The position numbers were made by a program, and so were the translations under genes. From Sphingomonas sp. SORGH_AS_0879 (GTDB taxonomy: Bacteria > Pseudomonadota > Alphaproteobacteria > Sphingomonadales > Sphingomonadaceae), in assembly GCF_030819175.1 (NCBI RefSeq), contig NZ_JAUTBJ010000002.1, forward strand, positions 1,684,001-1,748,000: 64,000 bases of DNA, in the 5' to 3' direction. Positions within the stretch are counted from its first letter, which is position 1. Each line of letters starts with the position of its first letter. Below the pieces are notes generated by a model. The model saw nothing but the letters and a program-made list of their open reading frames with translations, was not told the origin of the DNA and searched no databases. Shown piece after piece: positions 55,504-64,000 of the stretch.

Positions 55504-56735
55504 GCGACTATGTCGACGAACTGCTCCACAAGACCGACGCCGTCGACCCGACCACGGGCGACGTGTCGATCCAGAACTATACGATCAACTTCGGCCCGCA
55601 GCATCCGGCGGCGCACGGCGTGCTTCGCCTCGTCATGGAGTTGGACGGCGAGATCGTGGAGCGTATCGATCCGCATGTCGGCCTGCTGCATCGCGGCACC
55701 GAAAAGCTGATCGAACACAAGACCTATTCGCAGGCGCTGCCCTATTTCGATCGCCTCGATTACTGCTCGCCGATGTGCATGGAGCACAGCTATGTGCTGG
55801 CGGTCGAGAAGCTGCTCGATCTGGAAGTGCCGCTGCGTGCGCAATATCTCCGGACGTTCTTTGCGGAACTGACCCGCATTTCGAACCACATGCTCAATCT
55901 GGGCAGCCATGTGATGGACGTCGGCGCGATGACGCCGAACCTGTGGATGTTCGAAATCCGCGAAGACTGCATGAACTTCTATGAGCGTGCTTCGGGCGCG
56001 CGCATGCACGCGAATTATTTCCGTGTCGGCGGCGTCCATCAGGACGTGCCGCTCAAGCTGCTGACCGATATCGCCGACTGGCTCGACACCCGTCTGCCGC
56101 AGCTTTTCGAGGATGCGATCGGGCTGGTTTCGAACAACCGTATCTTCAAGCAGCGCAACGTCGACATTGCGGTGGTCAACCGCGAGGATGCGATCAAATG
56201 GGGCTTCTCCGGTCCGATGATCCGCGGCTCGGGCATTCCGTGGGACCTGCGCAAGTCGCAGCCCTATGACGCCTATGACAAGGTGGACTTCGACGTGCCG
56301 GTGGGCACCAGCGGCGATTGCTATGACCGGTTCATGGTGCGCGTCGAGGAAGTGCGCCAGTCGGCCCGGATCATGAAGCAGTGCCTGGCGCAGATGCCCG
56401 AGGGGCCGGTGCTCAGCCCAGACCGCAAGGTCACGCCGCCCAAGCGCGGTGAGATGAAGCGCTCGATGGAAGCGCTGATCCACCACTTCAAGCTTTATAC
56501 CGAAGGCTATCACGTCCCCGCCGGCGAGGTATATGTCGCGACCGAAAGCCCGAAGGGCGAATTCGGCGTTTATCTCGTCTCCGACGGATCGAACAAGCCC
56601 TATCGGTGCAAGATCCGCCCGACCGCGTTCAGCCACCTCCAGGCCATGGAATTCATGTCCAAGGGGCATATGCTGGCCGACACGACCGCGATCCTGGGCG
56701 CGATGGATATCGTGTTCGGGGAGTGCGATCGTTGA
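55500..56735 (+). CDS. nuoD: NADH-quinone oxidoreductase subunit D
   Basis: The product is 411 residues from GTG 55500. The family motifs [31 protein letters not shown] (here [11 protein letters not shown]) and [11 protein letters not shown] line the quinone cavity. The end SFLHLQAMEF-like stretch ([17 protein letters not shown]) and [12 protein letters not shown] are typical. It overlaps nuoC and the next gene by four bases each. Confidence 0.97.
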   Translation: MSDYVDELLHKTDAVDPTTGDVSIQNYTINFGPQHPAAHGVLRLVMELDGEIVERIDPHVGLLHRGTEKLIEHKTYSQALPYFDRLDYCSPMCMEHSYVLAVEKLLDLEVPLRAQYLRTFFAELTRISNHMLNLGSHVMDVGAMTPNLWMFEIREDCMNFYERASGARMHANYFRVGGVHQDVPLKLLTDIADWLDTRLPQLFEDAIGLVSNNRIFKQRNVDIAVVNREDAIKWGFSGPMIRGSGIPWDLRKSQPYDAYDKVDFDVPVGTSGDCYDRFMVRVEEVRQSARIMKQCLAQMPEGPVLSPDRKVTPPKRGEMKRSMEALIHHFKLYTEGYHVPAGEVYVATESPKGEFGVYLVSDGSNKPYRCKIRPTAFSHLQAMEFMSKGHMLADTTAILGAMDIVFGECDR

Positions 56736-57083
56736 GCGCGATCGATTCTCCTGCGCGCATCGCGATCGCACGCCAGATGGTCGCGCATTACAATGCGCAG
56801 GACGCCGACGCTTATGTCGCGCTGATGACCGAGGATGCTTGCGAAGCGGGTTATCGCGGGGCCGTGCTGCGCGAGGGACGCGAAGGCGTGCGTTCGGGGC
56901 TGAAGGCGATGTTTGCCCAGTTCCCGCGGAACCGCGCCGAAATCGTCGCCGAACAGGCGTTCGGCGAAACCGTGCTGCTGCATGAAAAGGTCGAACGTGC
57001 GCCGGGTGGCCGAGGCGTTCGAGGTCATGTCCATCTATTCCTTCGAGAACGACAAGGTGTCGCGCGTGGAGTTCATTCGCTAA
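56732..57083 (+). pseudogene. NTF2/SnoaL-like gene inside nuo, apparently frameshifted
   Basis: A small gene starts at TTG 56732 within the nuoD stop (TTGA). Residues such as ARQMVAHYNAQDADAYVALM and VLLHEKVERAPGG match the alpha+beta barrel of SnoaL/NTF2-like proteins. After that, an extra C near 57010-57011 (GGCC) breaks the frame. Removing one C gives EAFEVMSIYSFENDKVSRVE (with the natural end before it) and a stop at 57081-57083, in a TAATG junction with nuoE. As read, the frame instead runs through into nuoE. This may be a real mutation or a sequencing error. Confidence 0.75.
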
Positions 57084-57757
57084 TGGCCGACGCAGCCATC
57101 ATTCCCGACGAGGCAGAAGTCCGCGCCCGCTGGGGCAATTTCGCCTGGACGGACGAGAACCAGAAGAAGGCGAACGAGATTCTCGCGCGCTATCCCAAGG
57201 GTCGCGAACAATCCTGCTCGATCCCGTTCCTCGACCTGGCCCAGCGCCAGGTCGGTGCCGAGACGCAGACGCAAGGCTGGTTGCCCGTGCCGGTGATCGA
57301 GTTCGTGGCGCGCCAACTGGGTGTCGCGTATATGCGCATCTATGAGGTCGCGACCTTCTATACGATGTTCAACCTGGCGCCCGTGGGCCGCTATCATGTG
57401 CAGGTGTGCGGCACGACGCCGTGCATGTTGCGCGGGTCGGACGACGTGCTGGCGGCGTGCAAGAACAAGGGGCTGATCAAGGGCAAGACCACGCCCGACG
57501 GCCTGTTCACGCTGACCGAGGTCGAGTGCATGGGCAATTGCGCATCGGCCCCGATGGTCCAGATCAACGACGACAATTACGAGGATCTGGATTACGACCG
57601 CACGGTCACCATCCTGGAAGCGCTGGCCAAGGGCGAAAGCCCCAAGACCGGCACGCAGGAGCCGGGTCGCCACACGGTCGAGCCGCTGGGCGGTCCGACC
57701 ACGCTGACCGCCATGGTCGGCGATAATCACGACTATCGCGGGGAGTGGGGCGCATAA
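57083..57757 (+). CDS. nuoE: NADH-quinone oxidoreductase subunit E
   Basis: The product is 224 residues from ATG 57083. The 2Fe-2S ligands are C109 and C114 in [10 protein letters not shown], and C149 and C153 in [11 protein letters not shown] polar tail of about 40 residues follows ([19 protein letters not shown]). The longer upstream frame joined to it is an artefact of the frameshift in the preceding gene. The stop overlaps nuoF (TAATG). Confidence 0.95.
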   Translation: MADAAIIPDEAEVRARWGNFAWTDENQKKANEILARYPKGREQSCSIPFLDLAQRQVGAETQTQGWLPVPVIEFVARQLGVAYMRIYEVATFYTMFNLAPVGRYHVQVCGTTPCMLRGSDDVLAACKNKGLIKGKTTPDGLFTLTEVECMGNCASAPMVQINDDNYEDLDYDRTVTILEALAKGESPKTGTQEPGRHTVEPLGGPTTLTAMVGDNHDYRGEWGA

Positions 57758-59067
57758 TGCTCGCTGACAAGGACCGCATTTTCACCAATCTCTACGGCTA
57801 TCAGCCGTGGAACGTCGACGCGGCGATGAAGCGCGGCGATTGGGACAACACCAAGGCGCTGCTCGAACTGGGCCAGGACAAGATCATCGACGTCATCAAG
57901 GCGTCGGGTCTGCGCGGGCGCGGCGGTGCGGGCTTCCCGACCGGCATGAAGTGGAGCTTCATGCCCAAGGAACCGCGCCCCGACCGGCCGAGCTTCCTGG
58001 TCATCAACGCCGACGAGTCCGAGCCGGGTTCGTGCAAGGACCGCGAGATCATCCGTCACGATCCGCACAAGCTGATCGAGGGGGCGCTGGTCGCGGGCTT
58101 CGCGATGCGCGCGCGGGCGGCCTATATCTACATTCGCGGCGAATATATCCGCGAGGCGGAGACGCTGTTCGCGGCGGTGGCCGAGGCCTATGACCGGGGC
58201 TTCCTGGGCAAGAATGCCTGTGGCTCGGGTTATGACTTCGACGTCTTCGTCCATCGCGGCGCGGGCGCATACATCTGCGGCGAAGAAACCGCGATGATCG
58301 AGAGCCTGGAGGGCAAAAAGGGCCAGCCGCGCCTGAAGCCGCCTTTCCCGGCGGGGGCGGGGCTTTATGGCTGCCCGACCACGGTCAACAATGTCGAGTC
58401 GATCGCGGTCGCCCCGACGATCCTGCGGCGCGGCGCCGAGTGGTTCTCCTCCTTCGGACGCGAGAACAACAAGGGCACCAAGCTCTTCCAGATTTCCGGC
58501 CATGTCGATCGCCCCTGCGTGGTCGAGGAAAGCATGTCGATCACGTTCCGCGAACTGATCGAGCGGCATTGCGGCGGCATTCGCGGCGGCTGGGACAATC
58601 TGCTCGCGGTGATTCCGGGCGGTTCGTCGGTGCCTCTGGTACCCGCCGCCCAGATCATGGACGCGCCGATGGACTTTGACGGCCTGAAGGCGGTCGGATC
58701 GGGCCTTGGCACGGCGGCCGTGATCGTCATGGACAAGTCGACCGACATCGTCCGCGCGATCAGCCGCCTGTCCTACTTCTACAAGCATGAAAGCTGCGGC
58801 CAGTGCACCCCGTGCCGTGAAGGCACCGGCTGGATGTGGCGCGTGATGGAGCGGATGCGCACCGGCGATGCCGATGTGGCCGAGATCGATACGCTGTTCC
58901 AGGTGACGAAGCAGGTCGAAGGCCACACCATCTGCGCGCTCGGCGACGCGGCGGCCTGGCCGATCCAGGGCCTGATCCGCCATTTCCGCCCGGAGATGGA
59001 ACGCCGCATTCGCGAACGCAAAGGCGAGACGGGCGGCAACGCCCCGATGATGGAAGCAGCCGAATAA
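57757..59067 (+). CDS. nuoF: NADH-quinone oxidoreductase subunit F
   Basis: The product is 436 residues from ATG 57757. NADH/FMN motifs are [27 protein letters not shown] and [21 protein letters not shown]. The N3 cluster ligands are in [14 protein letters not shown] with HTICALGD downstream. It accepts electrons from NADH. It joins nuoG by a TAATG junction. Confidence 0.97.
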   Translation: MLADKDRIFTNLYGYQPWNVDAAMKRGDWDNTKALLELGQDKIIDVIKASGLRGRGGAGFPTGMKWSFMPKEPRPDRPSFLVINADESEPGSCKDREIIRHDPHKLIEGALVAGFAMRARAAYIYIRGEYIREAETLFAAVAEAYDRGFLGKNACGSGYDFDVFVHRGAGAYICGEETAMIESLEGKKGQPRLKPPFPAGAGLYGCPTTVNNVESIAVAPTILRRGAEWFSSFGRENNKGTKLFQISGHVDRPCVVEESMSITFRELIERHCGGIRGGWDNLLAVIPGGSSVPLVPAAQIMDAPMDFDGLKAVGSGLGTAAVIVMDKSTDIVRAISRLSYFYKHESCGQCTPCREGTGWMWRVMERMRTGDADVAEIDTLFQVTKQVEGHTICALGDAAAWPIQGLIRHFRPEMERRIRERKGETGGNAPMMEAAE

Positions 59068-61085
59068 TGCCTAAGGTCAAAGTCGACGGCGTCGAGATCG
59101 AGGTGCCCCAGGGCGCCACCGTGCTCCAGGCCTGTGAGCTGGCGGGCAAGGAAATCCCGCGCTTCTGCTATCATGAGCGGCTGTCCATCGCGGGCAATTG
59201 CCGCATGTGCCTGGTCGAGGTGAAGCCTGGGCCCCCCAAGCCGCAAGCGTCGTGTGCGCTTCCGGCGGCGGAGAATCAGGAAATCTTCACCACCACCCCG
59301 ATGGTGAAGGCCGCGCGCGAAGGCGTGATGGAATTCCTGCTGATCAACCATCCGCTGGACTGCCCGATCTGCGATCAGGGCGGGGAGTGCGACCTACAGG
59401 ACCAGTCCATGGCCTATGGCAAGGGCCATAGCCGCTATGACGAGAACAAGCGGGCCGTCACCGAGAAATATATGGGTCCGATCGTCAAGACGGTCATGAC
59501 TCGTTGCATCCAGTGCACCCGCTGCGTCCGCTTCGCCGAAGAGGTTGCGGGTGTCGAGGAAATCGGCGCGATCTATCGCGGCGAGAATATGCAGATCACC
59601 TCCTATCTCGAGCAGGCGGTGTCGAGCGAGCTGTCGGGCAATGTCGTCGACCTGTGCCCGGTGGGCGCGCTGACCTCCAAGCCCTATGCGTTCGAGGCGC
59701 GTCCCTGGGAGTTGAAGAAGACGCTCGCCATCGACGTGATGGACGCGGTCGGCACCAACATCCGCCTCGACAGCCGGGGTCGTCAGGTGCTGCGCTGCGT
59801 GCCGCGCATCAACGACGAGGTGAACGAGGAGTGGGCGAGCGACAAGACGCGTCACGCGATCGACGGCCTGGTCCGTCGTCGTCTCGACCGTCCGTTCATC
59901 CGCCGCGACGGCAAGCTGGTGCCCGCCACCTGGGACGAGGCGTTCGCCGCGATCCGTGACGTGAATGCCGGTGCCAGCGTCGCCGCAATTGCCGGTGATC
60001 TGGTCGATTGCGAGACGATGTTCGCCGCCAAGGCGCTGCTCGCCAAGATGGGTTCGAGCCTGCTCGAGGGCCGTCAGACCGGCATGGATTACGACACGTC
60101 GAGCCTGGCCGCGGTCAACTTCAACACGACCATCGCGGGCGTCGAGAAGGCCGACGCGATCCTGCTGATCGGCACCAATCTGCGCTGGGAAGCGCCGCTG
60201 GTGAACACTCGTATCCGCAAGGCGATCAAGAAGGGCGCCAAGGTCTTCGCGATCGGCCCCGAAACCGACCTGACCTACAAGGTCGAGTGGCTGGGCGCCG
60301 ACCTGTCGGTGCTGGGCAACCTGCCCGAGGCGGTGACCGAGTGGTTCGGCAAGGCCGCGCGTCCGATGGTGATCGTCGGTGGCGGTGCGCTGAAGGGTGC
60401 GCATGGCGCGAGCCTGAAGCTGGTCGACCAGTTCAATCTGGTGCGGACGCTGGAGGACGGTTCGGCGTGGAACGGCTATAATGTCGTTCACATGGCGGCT
60501 TCGCGCATGGGTGGGCTGATGCTCGGCTATGCGCAGAAGGGCGGCATTGCGGACGTGGTTGCGGCCGCGCCGAAGCTGGCCTTCTTCCTGGGTGCGGACG
60601 AGGTTGATTTCGCCAAGTTCGGCAGCAGCTTCAAGGTGTTCGTCGGCCATCATGGCGACAAGGGTGCGCATCACGCCGATGTCATCCTGCCGGGCGCGAC
60701 CTATGCCGAGAAGTCGGGAACCTGGGTCAATCTGGAAGGCCGGGTGCAGCGCGGCGACCGTGCGGTGTTCGCGCCGGGCGATGCGCGCGACGACTGGACG
60801 ATCTTCCGCGCGCTGTCCGAAGTGCTGGGCCAGACCCTGCCTTTCGACACGCTGGAGGCTCTGCGCGCCGCGATGGCCGCGGAGGTTCCCGCGCTGGGCC
60901 AGGTCGGTCTCGTCACCTTCGACTGGGCCGCGCTGTCGCTGAACGCGACCGCGTCGGGCACGATCGAGGGCTATCCGATCAAGGACTTCTACCTCACCAA
61001 CGCGATTTGCCGCGCCAGCCCGACGATGCAGCGCTGCTCGGCCGAACTGGTCCATGGTGAGAGCTATGCGGAGGCAGCGGAGTGA
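59067..61085 (+). CDS. nuoG: NADH-quinone oxidoreductase subunit G
   Basis: The product is 672 residues from ATG 59067. The 2Fe-2S motif is [20 protein letters not shown] (C-x10-C-x2-C), followed by [19 protein letters not shown] and [16 protein letters not shown] for the 4Fe-4S clusters. The molybdopterin-oxidoreductase-like domain follows without cofactor ligands, as is normal for NuoG. Electrons pass from NuoE/F to NuoB through it. Confidence 0.96.
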   Translation: MPKVKVDGVEIEVPQGATVLQACELAGKEIPRFCYHERLSIAGNCRMCLVEVKPGPPKPQASCALPAAENQEIFTTTPMVKAAREGVMEFLLINHPLDCPICDQGGECDLQDQSMAYGKGHSRYDENKRAVTEKYMGPIVKTVMTRCIQCTRCVRFAEEVAGVEEIGAIYRGENMQITSYLEQAVSSELSGNVVDLCPVGALTSKPYAFEARPWELKKTLAIDVMDAVGTNIRLDSRGRQVLRCVPRINDEVNEEWASDKTRHAIDGLVRRRLDRPFIRRDGKLVPATWDEAFAAIRDVNAGASVAAIAGDLVDCETMFAAKALLAKMGSSLLEGRQTGMDYDTSSLAAVNFNTTIAGVEKADAILLIGTNLRWEAPLVNTRIRKAIKKGAKVFAIGPETDLTYKVEWLGADLSVLGNLPEAVTEWFGKAARPMVIVGGGALKGAHGASLKLVDQFNLVRTLEDGSAWNGYNVVHMAASRMGGLMLGYAQKGGIADVVAAAPKLAFFLGADEVDFAKFGSSFKVFVGHHGDKGAHHADVILPGATYAEKSGTWVNLEGRVQRGDRAVFAPGDARDDWTIFRALSEVLGQTLPFDTLEALRAAMAAEVPALGQVGLVTFDWAALSLNATASGTIEGYPIKDFYLTNAICRASPTMQRCSAELVHGESYAEAAE

Positions 61086-62137
61086 CCGCGTTTTTCAACA
61101 CGACGCTCGGCCTTCCCTATGGCTGGGCCTGGACGATCGCGACCTTGGTCGGGATTCTGGCGATCGCGCTGCCGCTGATGCTGGCGGTCGCGATGGTCAT
61201 CTATGTCGACCGCAAGATCTGGGCGGCGATGGCGCTGCGCCGTGGTCCGAACGTGGTCGGTCCCTTCGGTCTGCTCCAGTCCTTCGCCGACGGTCTGAAG
61301 GTCTTCCTTCAGGAAACCATCGTTCCGGCCGCCGCCAATCGCGGGCTGTTCCTGCTGGCGCCGATCATCACCTTCACGGTCGCGCTGATCGTCTGGGCGG
61401 TGGTGCCGTTCCAGCCGGGCGTGGTCGTCGCCAACATCAATGTCGGCCTGCTCTATGTCCTCGCCGCCTCGTCGCTGGGCGTATATGGCGTGATCCTGTC
61501 GGGTTGGGCGTCGAACTCCAAATATCCCTTCTACTCGGCGCTTCGTGCGGCCGCGCAGATGGTGTCCTATGAAGTGGCGATCGGCTTCATCCTGATTTCG
61601 GTCGTGTTGTGGTCGGGCAGCTTCAACCTGACGAATATTGTCGAGGCGCAGAAGGGTGTGTTGAACACCCCGATCAACGGCTTCTTCCTGAACCCGCTGC
61701 TCTTCCCGATGGCGGTGATGTTCTTCATCTCGGCGCTGGCCGAGACGCAGCGTGCGCCGTTCGACCTGACCGAAGCGGAGTCGGAGTTGGTCGCGGGCTA
61801 CCAGACCGAATACAGCTCGATGTCGTTCGCGCTGTTCTGGCTGGGTGAGTACGCCAACGTCATCCTGATGTGCGCGCTGAACGCGATCCTGTTCTGGGGT
61901 GGCTATTTGCCGCCGTTCGACTGGGCGCCGCTCTATGTCGTGCCGGGTATCGTCTGGCTGCTCATTAAGATGTGCGTGTTTTTCTTCATCTTCTCGTGGG
62001 TGAAGGCGACGGTACCGCGCTATCGGTACGACCAGCTGATGCGGCTGGGCTGGAAGGTGTTCCTGCCGGTGTCGCTGTTCTGGGTATTCTTGGTGTCTGG
62101 CGTGCTGATGTATGCGCGCGTGGGAGTTCCAGCATGA
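61082..62137 (+). CDS. nuoH: NADH-quinone oxidoreductase subunit H
   Basis: The product is 351 residues from GTG 61082 (GTGA). Eight membrane helices are visible, with [22 protein letters not shown] and [20 protein letters not shown], the quinone-site loops. It forms the membrane end of the quinone cavity. Confidence 0.97.
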   Translation: MTAFFNTTLGLPYGWAWTIATLVGILAIALPLMLAVAMVIYVDRKIWAAMALRRGPNVVGPFGLLQSFADGLKVFLQETIVPAAANRGLFLLAPIITFTVALIVWAVVPFQPGVVVANINVGLLYVLAASSLGVYGVILSGWASNSKYPFYSALRAAAQMVSYEVAIGFILISVVLWSGSFNLTNIVEAQKGVLNTPINGFFLNPLLFPMAVMFFISALAETQRAPFDLTEAESELVAGYQTEYSSMSFALFWLGEYANVILMCALNAILFWGGYLPPFDWAPLYVVPGIVWLLIKMCVFFFIFSWVKATVPRYRYDQLMRLGWKVFLPVSLFWVFLVSGVLMYARVGVPA

Positions 62138-62619
62138 GCGTCGCTCAGTACGTCAAGGCTTTTACGCTGTGGGAGTTCGTGAAGGGCCATGCGCTGACCC
62201 TTCGCTACTTCTTCAAGCCGAAGGCGACGATCAACTATCCGTTCGAGAAGAACCCCATCTCTCCGCGTTTCCGGGGTGAGCACGCGCTGCGTCGCTATCC
62301 CAATGGCGAGGAGCGGTGCATCGCGTGCAAGCTGTGCGAGGCGATCTGCCCCGCCCAGGCGATCACGATCGAGGCGGAGCCTCGCGACGACGGCAGCCGC
62401 CGCACGACGCGCTACGACATCGACATGACCAAGTGCATCTATTGCGGGCTGTGCCAGGAGGCTTGCCCCGTGGACGCCATCGTCGAGGGTCCGAACTTCG
62501 AATTTTCGACCGAGACCCGCGAAGAGCTGATCTACGACAAGTCGAAGTTGCTCGATAACGGTGACCGCTGGGAAAGCGCGATCGCGGCGAACCTTGCCGC
62601 CGATGCGCCGTACCGTTAA
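62134..62619 (+). CDS. nuoI: NADH-quinone oxidoreductase subunit I
   Basis: The product is 161 residues from ATG 62134 (ATGA junction). The two 4Fe-4S motifs are [16 protein letters not shown] and [16 protein letters not shown]. It carries clusters N6a and N6b. Confidence 0.97.
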   Translation: MSVAQYVKAFTLWEFVKGHALTLRYFFKPKATINYPFEKNPISPRFRGEHALRRYPNGEERCIACKLCEAICPAQAITIEAEPRDDGSRRTTRYDIDMTKCIYCGLCQEACPVDAIVEGPNFEFSTETREELIYDKSKLLDNGDRWESAIAANLAADAPYR

Positions 62620-62668
62620 AGCCCGCGACCATCGGTTCGGGGCGGACAGAAAAGGGGCCTGACAGGCA

Positions 62669-63280
62669 GTGATACAGGCTATCGCCTTCTATATTTTCGC
62701 GACCGTGGTGATCGTGTCCGCAGGGCTCACGATCGCGTCGCGCAATCCGGTGCACTCGGTCATGTGGCTGATCCTGGCGTTCTTCAACGCCGCGGGCCTC
62801 ATGGTGCTGTGCGGGGCCGAGTTCATCGCGATGCTGCTCGTCATCGTCTATGTGGGCGCGGTCGCGGTCTTGTTCCTCTTCGTCGTCATGATGCTCGATA
62901 TCGAGGTCGCGGCGATGCGGGCGGGCTTTGCGCGCTACCTGCCGCTGGGTCTGGCGCTCGCCGTCGCCCTGCTGGCCGAGATCATCATCGCGTTCCAGGC
63001 GTGGAGCGTCGGCGGCGTGCAATTGGCCGCGCGTGCCGCGCCCATCGCGCCGGAGGTGTCCAACATTCAGGCGATCGGCAACCTGCTCTACACGCGCTAC
63101 CTGTTCATCTTCGAGGGGGCGGGCTTGGTCCTGCTCGTCGCGATGATCGGCGCGATCGTGCTGACACATCGCAAGCGCGGTGGTGTCCGTCCGCAGAACA
63201 TCGCCAAGCAGAATGCGCGTCAGCCGCATGAGGCGACCCGCAATATCAATCAGCCCATCGGGCAGGGGGTGGAGCTGTGA
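62669..63280 (+). CDS. nuoJ: NADH-quinone oxidoreductase subunit J
   Basis: The product is 203 residues from GTG 62669. Five helices are visible, with the conserved [20 protein letters not shown] segment. A polar C-terminal tail ([19 protein letters not shown]) follows the last helix. It sits 49 bases after nuoI, the only notable gap in the run. Confidence 0.95.
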   Translation: MIQAIAFYIFATVVIVSAGLTIASRNPVHSVMWLILAFFNAAGLMVLCGAEFIAMLLVIVYVGAVAVLFLFVVMMLDIEVAAMRAGFARYLPLGLALAVALLAEIIIAFQAWSVGGVQLAARAAPIAPEVSNIQAIGNLLYTRYLFIFEGAGLVLLVAMIGAIVLTHRKRGGVRPQNIAKQNARQPHEATRNINQPIGQGVEL

Positions 63281-63585
63281 CGATCGGTCTCGTCCATTAT
63301 CTGGTCGTCGCGGCGATCCTGTTCACCATGGGGGTGCTGGGTATCTTCCTCAACCGGAAGAACCTGATCGTCATCCTCATGGCGATCGAACTCATCCTGC
63401 TCGCCGTGAACCTGAACCTCGTCGCCTTCTCGGCCGCGCTTCAGGATCTGGTGGGGCAGGTCTTCGCCATGTTCGTGCTGACCGTGGCCGCCGGTGAATC
63501 GGCGATCGGTCTGGCGATCCTGGTCATCTATTTCCGTGGCCGCGGCACCATCGCGGTCGACGACGTCAACCGGATGAAGGGGTAA
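63277..63585 (+). CDS. nuoK: NADH-quinone oxidoreductase subunit K
   Basis: The product is 102 residues from GTG 63277 (GTGA overlap). Three helices carry the conserved Glu of the MrpC-like fold ([14 protein letters not shown] and [12 protein letters not shown]). It belongs to the proton-pumping arm. Confidence 0.96.
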   Translation: MTIGLVHYLVVAAILFTMGVLGIFLNRKNLIVILMAIELILLAVNLNLVAFSAALQDLVGQVFAMFVLTVAAGESAIGLAILVIYFRGRGTIAVDDVNRMKG

Positions 63586-63590
63586 TCGGG

Positions 63591-64000
63591 TTGATCCTCG
63601 CTATCGTCTTCCTGCCGTTGCTGGCCGCCGCCATTGCGGGGTTCGGCAACAAGGCCATCGGGAACGTGCCCGCCAAGGTCGTCACGACCGGCGCGCTGTT
63701 CATTTCCTGTGCGCTGTCCTGGCCGATCTTCATCGGCTATCTGAGCGGTGCCGATGTCGCGACCGTCACGCCGGTGCTCCACTGGATCACCAGCGGCGAC
63801 ATGTCGGTCGACTGGTCGCTGCGCGTGGACTCGCTGACCGCGATCATGCTGGTGGTCATCACCAGCGTCTCGGCGCTGGTCCATCTCTATAGCTGGGGCT
63901 ATATGAGCGAGGAGCCGGATCAGCCGCGCTTCTTCGCCTATCTCTGCCTCTTCACCTTCGCGATGCTGATGCTCGTGACGGCGGACAATCTGGTCCAGAT
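63591..64000 (+). CDS. nuoL: NADH-quinone oxidoreductase subunit L, 5' part
   Basis: The frame opens at TTG 63591, five bases after nuoK, and is still open at the window end (136 codons seen). Membrane helices (LAIVFLPLLAAAIAGFG) and VDWSLRVDSLTAIMLVVITS and SALVHLYSWGYMSEE are typical of the NuoL antiporter-like start. The rest lies outside. Confidence 0.93.
   Translation, partial: MILAIVFLPLLAAAIAGFGNKAIGNVPAKVVTTGALFISCALSWPIFIGYLSGADVATVTPVLHWITSGDMSVDWSLRVDSLTAIMLVVITSVSALVHLYSWGYMSEEPDQPRFFAYLCLFTFAMLMLVTADNLVQ

Noticed and set aside
56606..57757. continuous 383-codon frame spanning part of nuoD, the NTF2-like gene and nuoE
   Set aside because: The first part is out of frame with nuoD, and the join to nuoE is best explained by the extra base in the small gene.

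Overview
The window is high-GC chromosomal DNA from an alphaproteobacterium, most likely Sphingomonadaceae (Sphingomonas-like). This rests on the gene content and synteny: TonB-dependent receptor-led sugar loci, a flavin-dependent halogenase-like gene inside a maltose/starch locus, the zapA / 6S RNA / 5-FCL order, alphaproteobacterial nuo gene order, many GTG and TTG starts, and palindromic repeats between genes. Species assignment is inference; no rRNA is present.

Layout. 1-866: 5' part of an IS5-family transposase, cut by the window edge. 953-2886: a glycosyltransferase / LpxH-like phosphoesterase pair. 3190-17207: an N-acetylglucosamine (GlcNAc) locus. A TonB receptor runs leftward and, divergently, cutC, a GntR/HutC regulator, a SIS-type GlcN6P deaminase (NagB-II), nagA, a Tat-exported GH2 glycosidase, a fused EIIA-HPr-EI protein and a GlcNAc-type EIICB run rightward. 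The joins from gntR to nagE mostly overlap, so this looks like one operon for uptake, PEP-dependent phosphorylation, deacetylation and deamination of GlcNAc. 17334-22586: IclR and Crp-type regulators, a DUF475 (TerC-like) membrane protein, a 62-residue protein and an M3 metallopeptidase.

22730-35291: a maltose/starch locus. Leftward: TonB receptor, halogenase-like flavoprotein, periplasmic alpha-amylase, GH13 alpha-glucosidase and GH97 alpha-glucosidase, joined by 1-4 base overlaps. Rightward: a LacI regulator and an SLC45-like MFS sugar transporter. The predicted order of events is outer-membrane import, periplasmic hydrolysis, inner-membrane transport and further hydrolysis.

35319-45060: a two-component system, an EF-hand protein, a protein with two TetR domains, a PAS-PAS-MCP protein, tesB with a perfect palindrome in its leader, an AI-2E-type exporter, two identical tRNA-Asp genes, a DUF2842 gene, 5-FCL, a probable 6S RNA, zapA and a small coiled-coil protein.

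45258-53525: central metabolism (gap, a MOSC protein, pgk, class I fba, a ThiE-like protein) with a PemK/MazF-type toxin-antitoxin pair between pgk and fba, then an M23 peptidase, efp and an inositol monophosphatase-family gene. 53721-64000: respiratory complex I, nuoA to the start of nuoL. An NTF2/SnoaL-like gene lies between nuoD and nuoE and appears frameshifted by one base.

Most of the window is ordinary core and catabolic sequence. The least expected items are the frameshifted extra gene in nuo, the Cys-less second EIIB domain in the GlcNAc transporter, the double-TetR protein, the palindrome upstream of tesB and the halogenase in a sugar operon.
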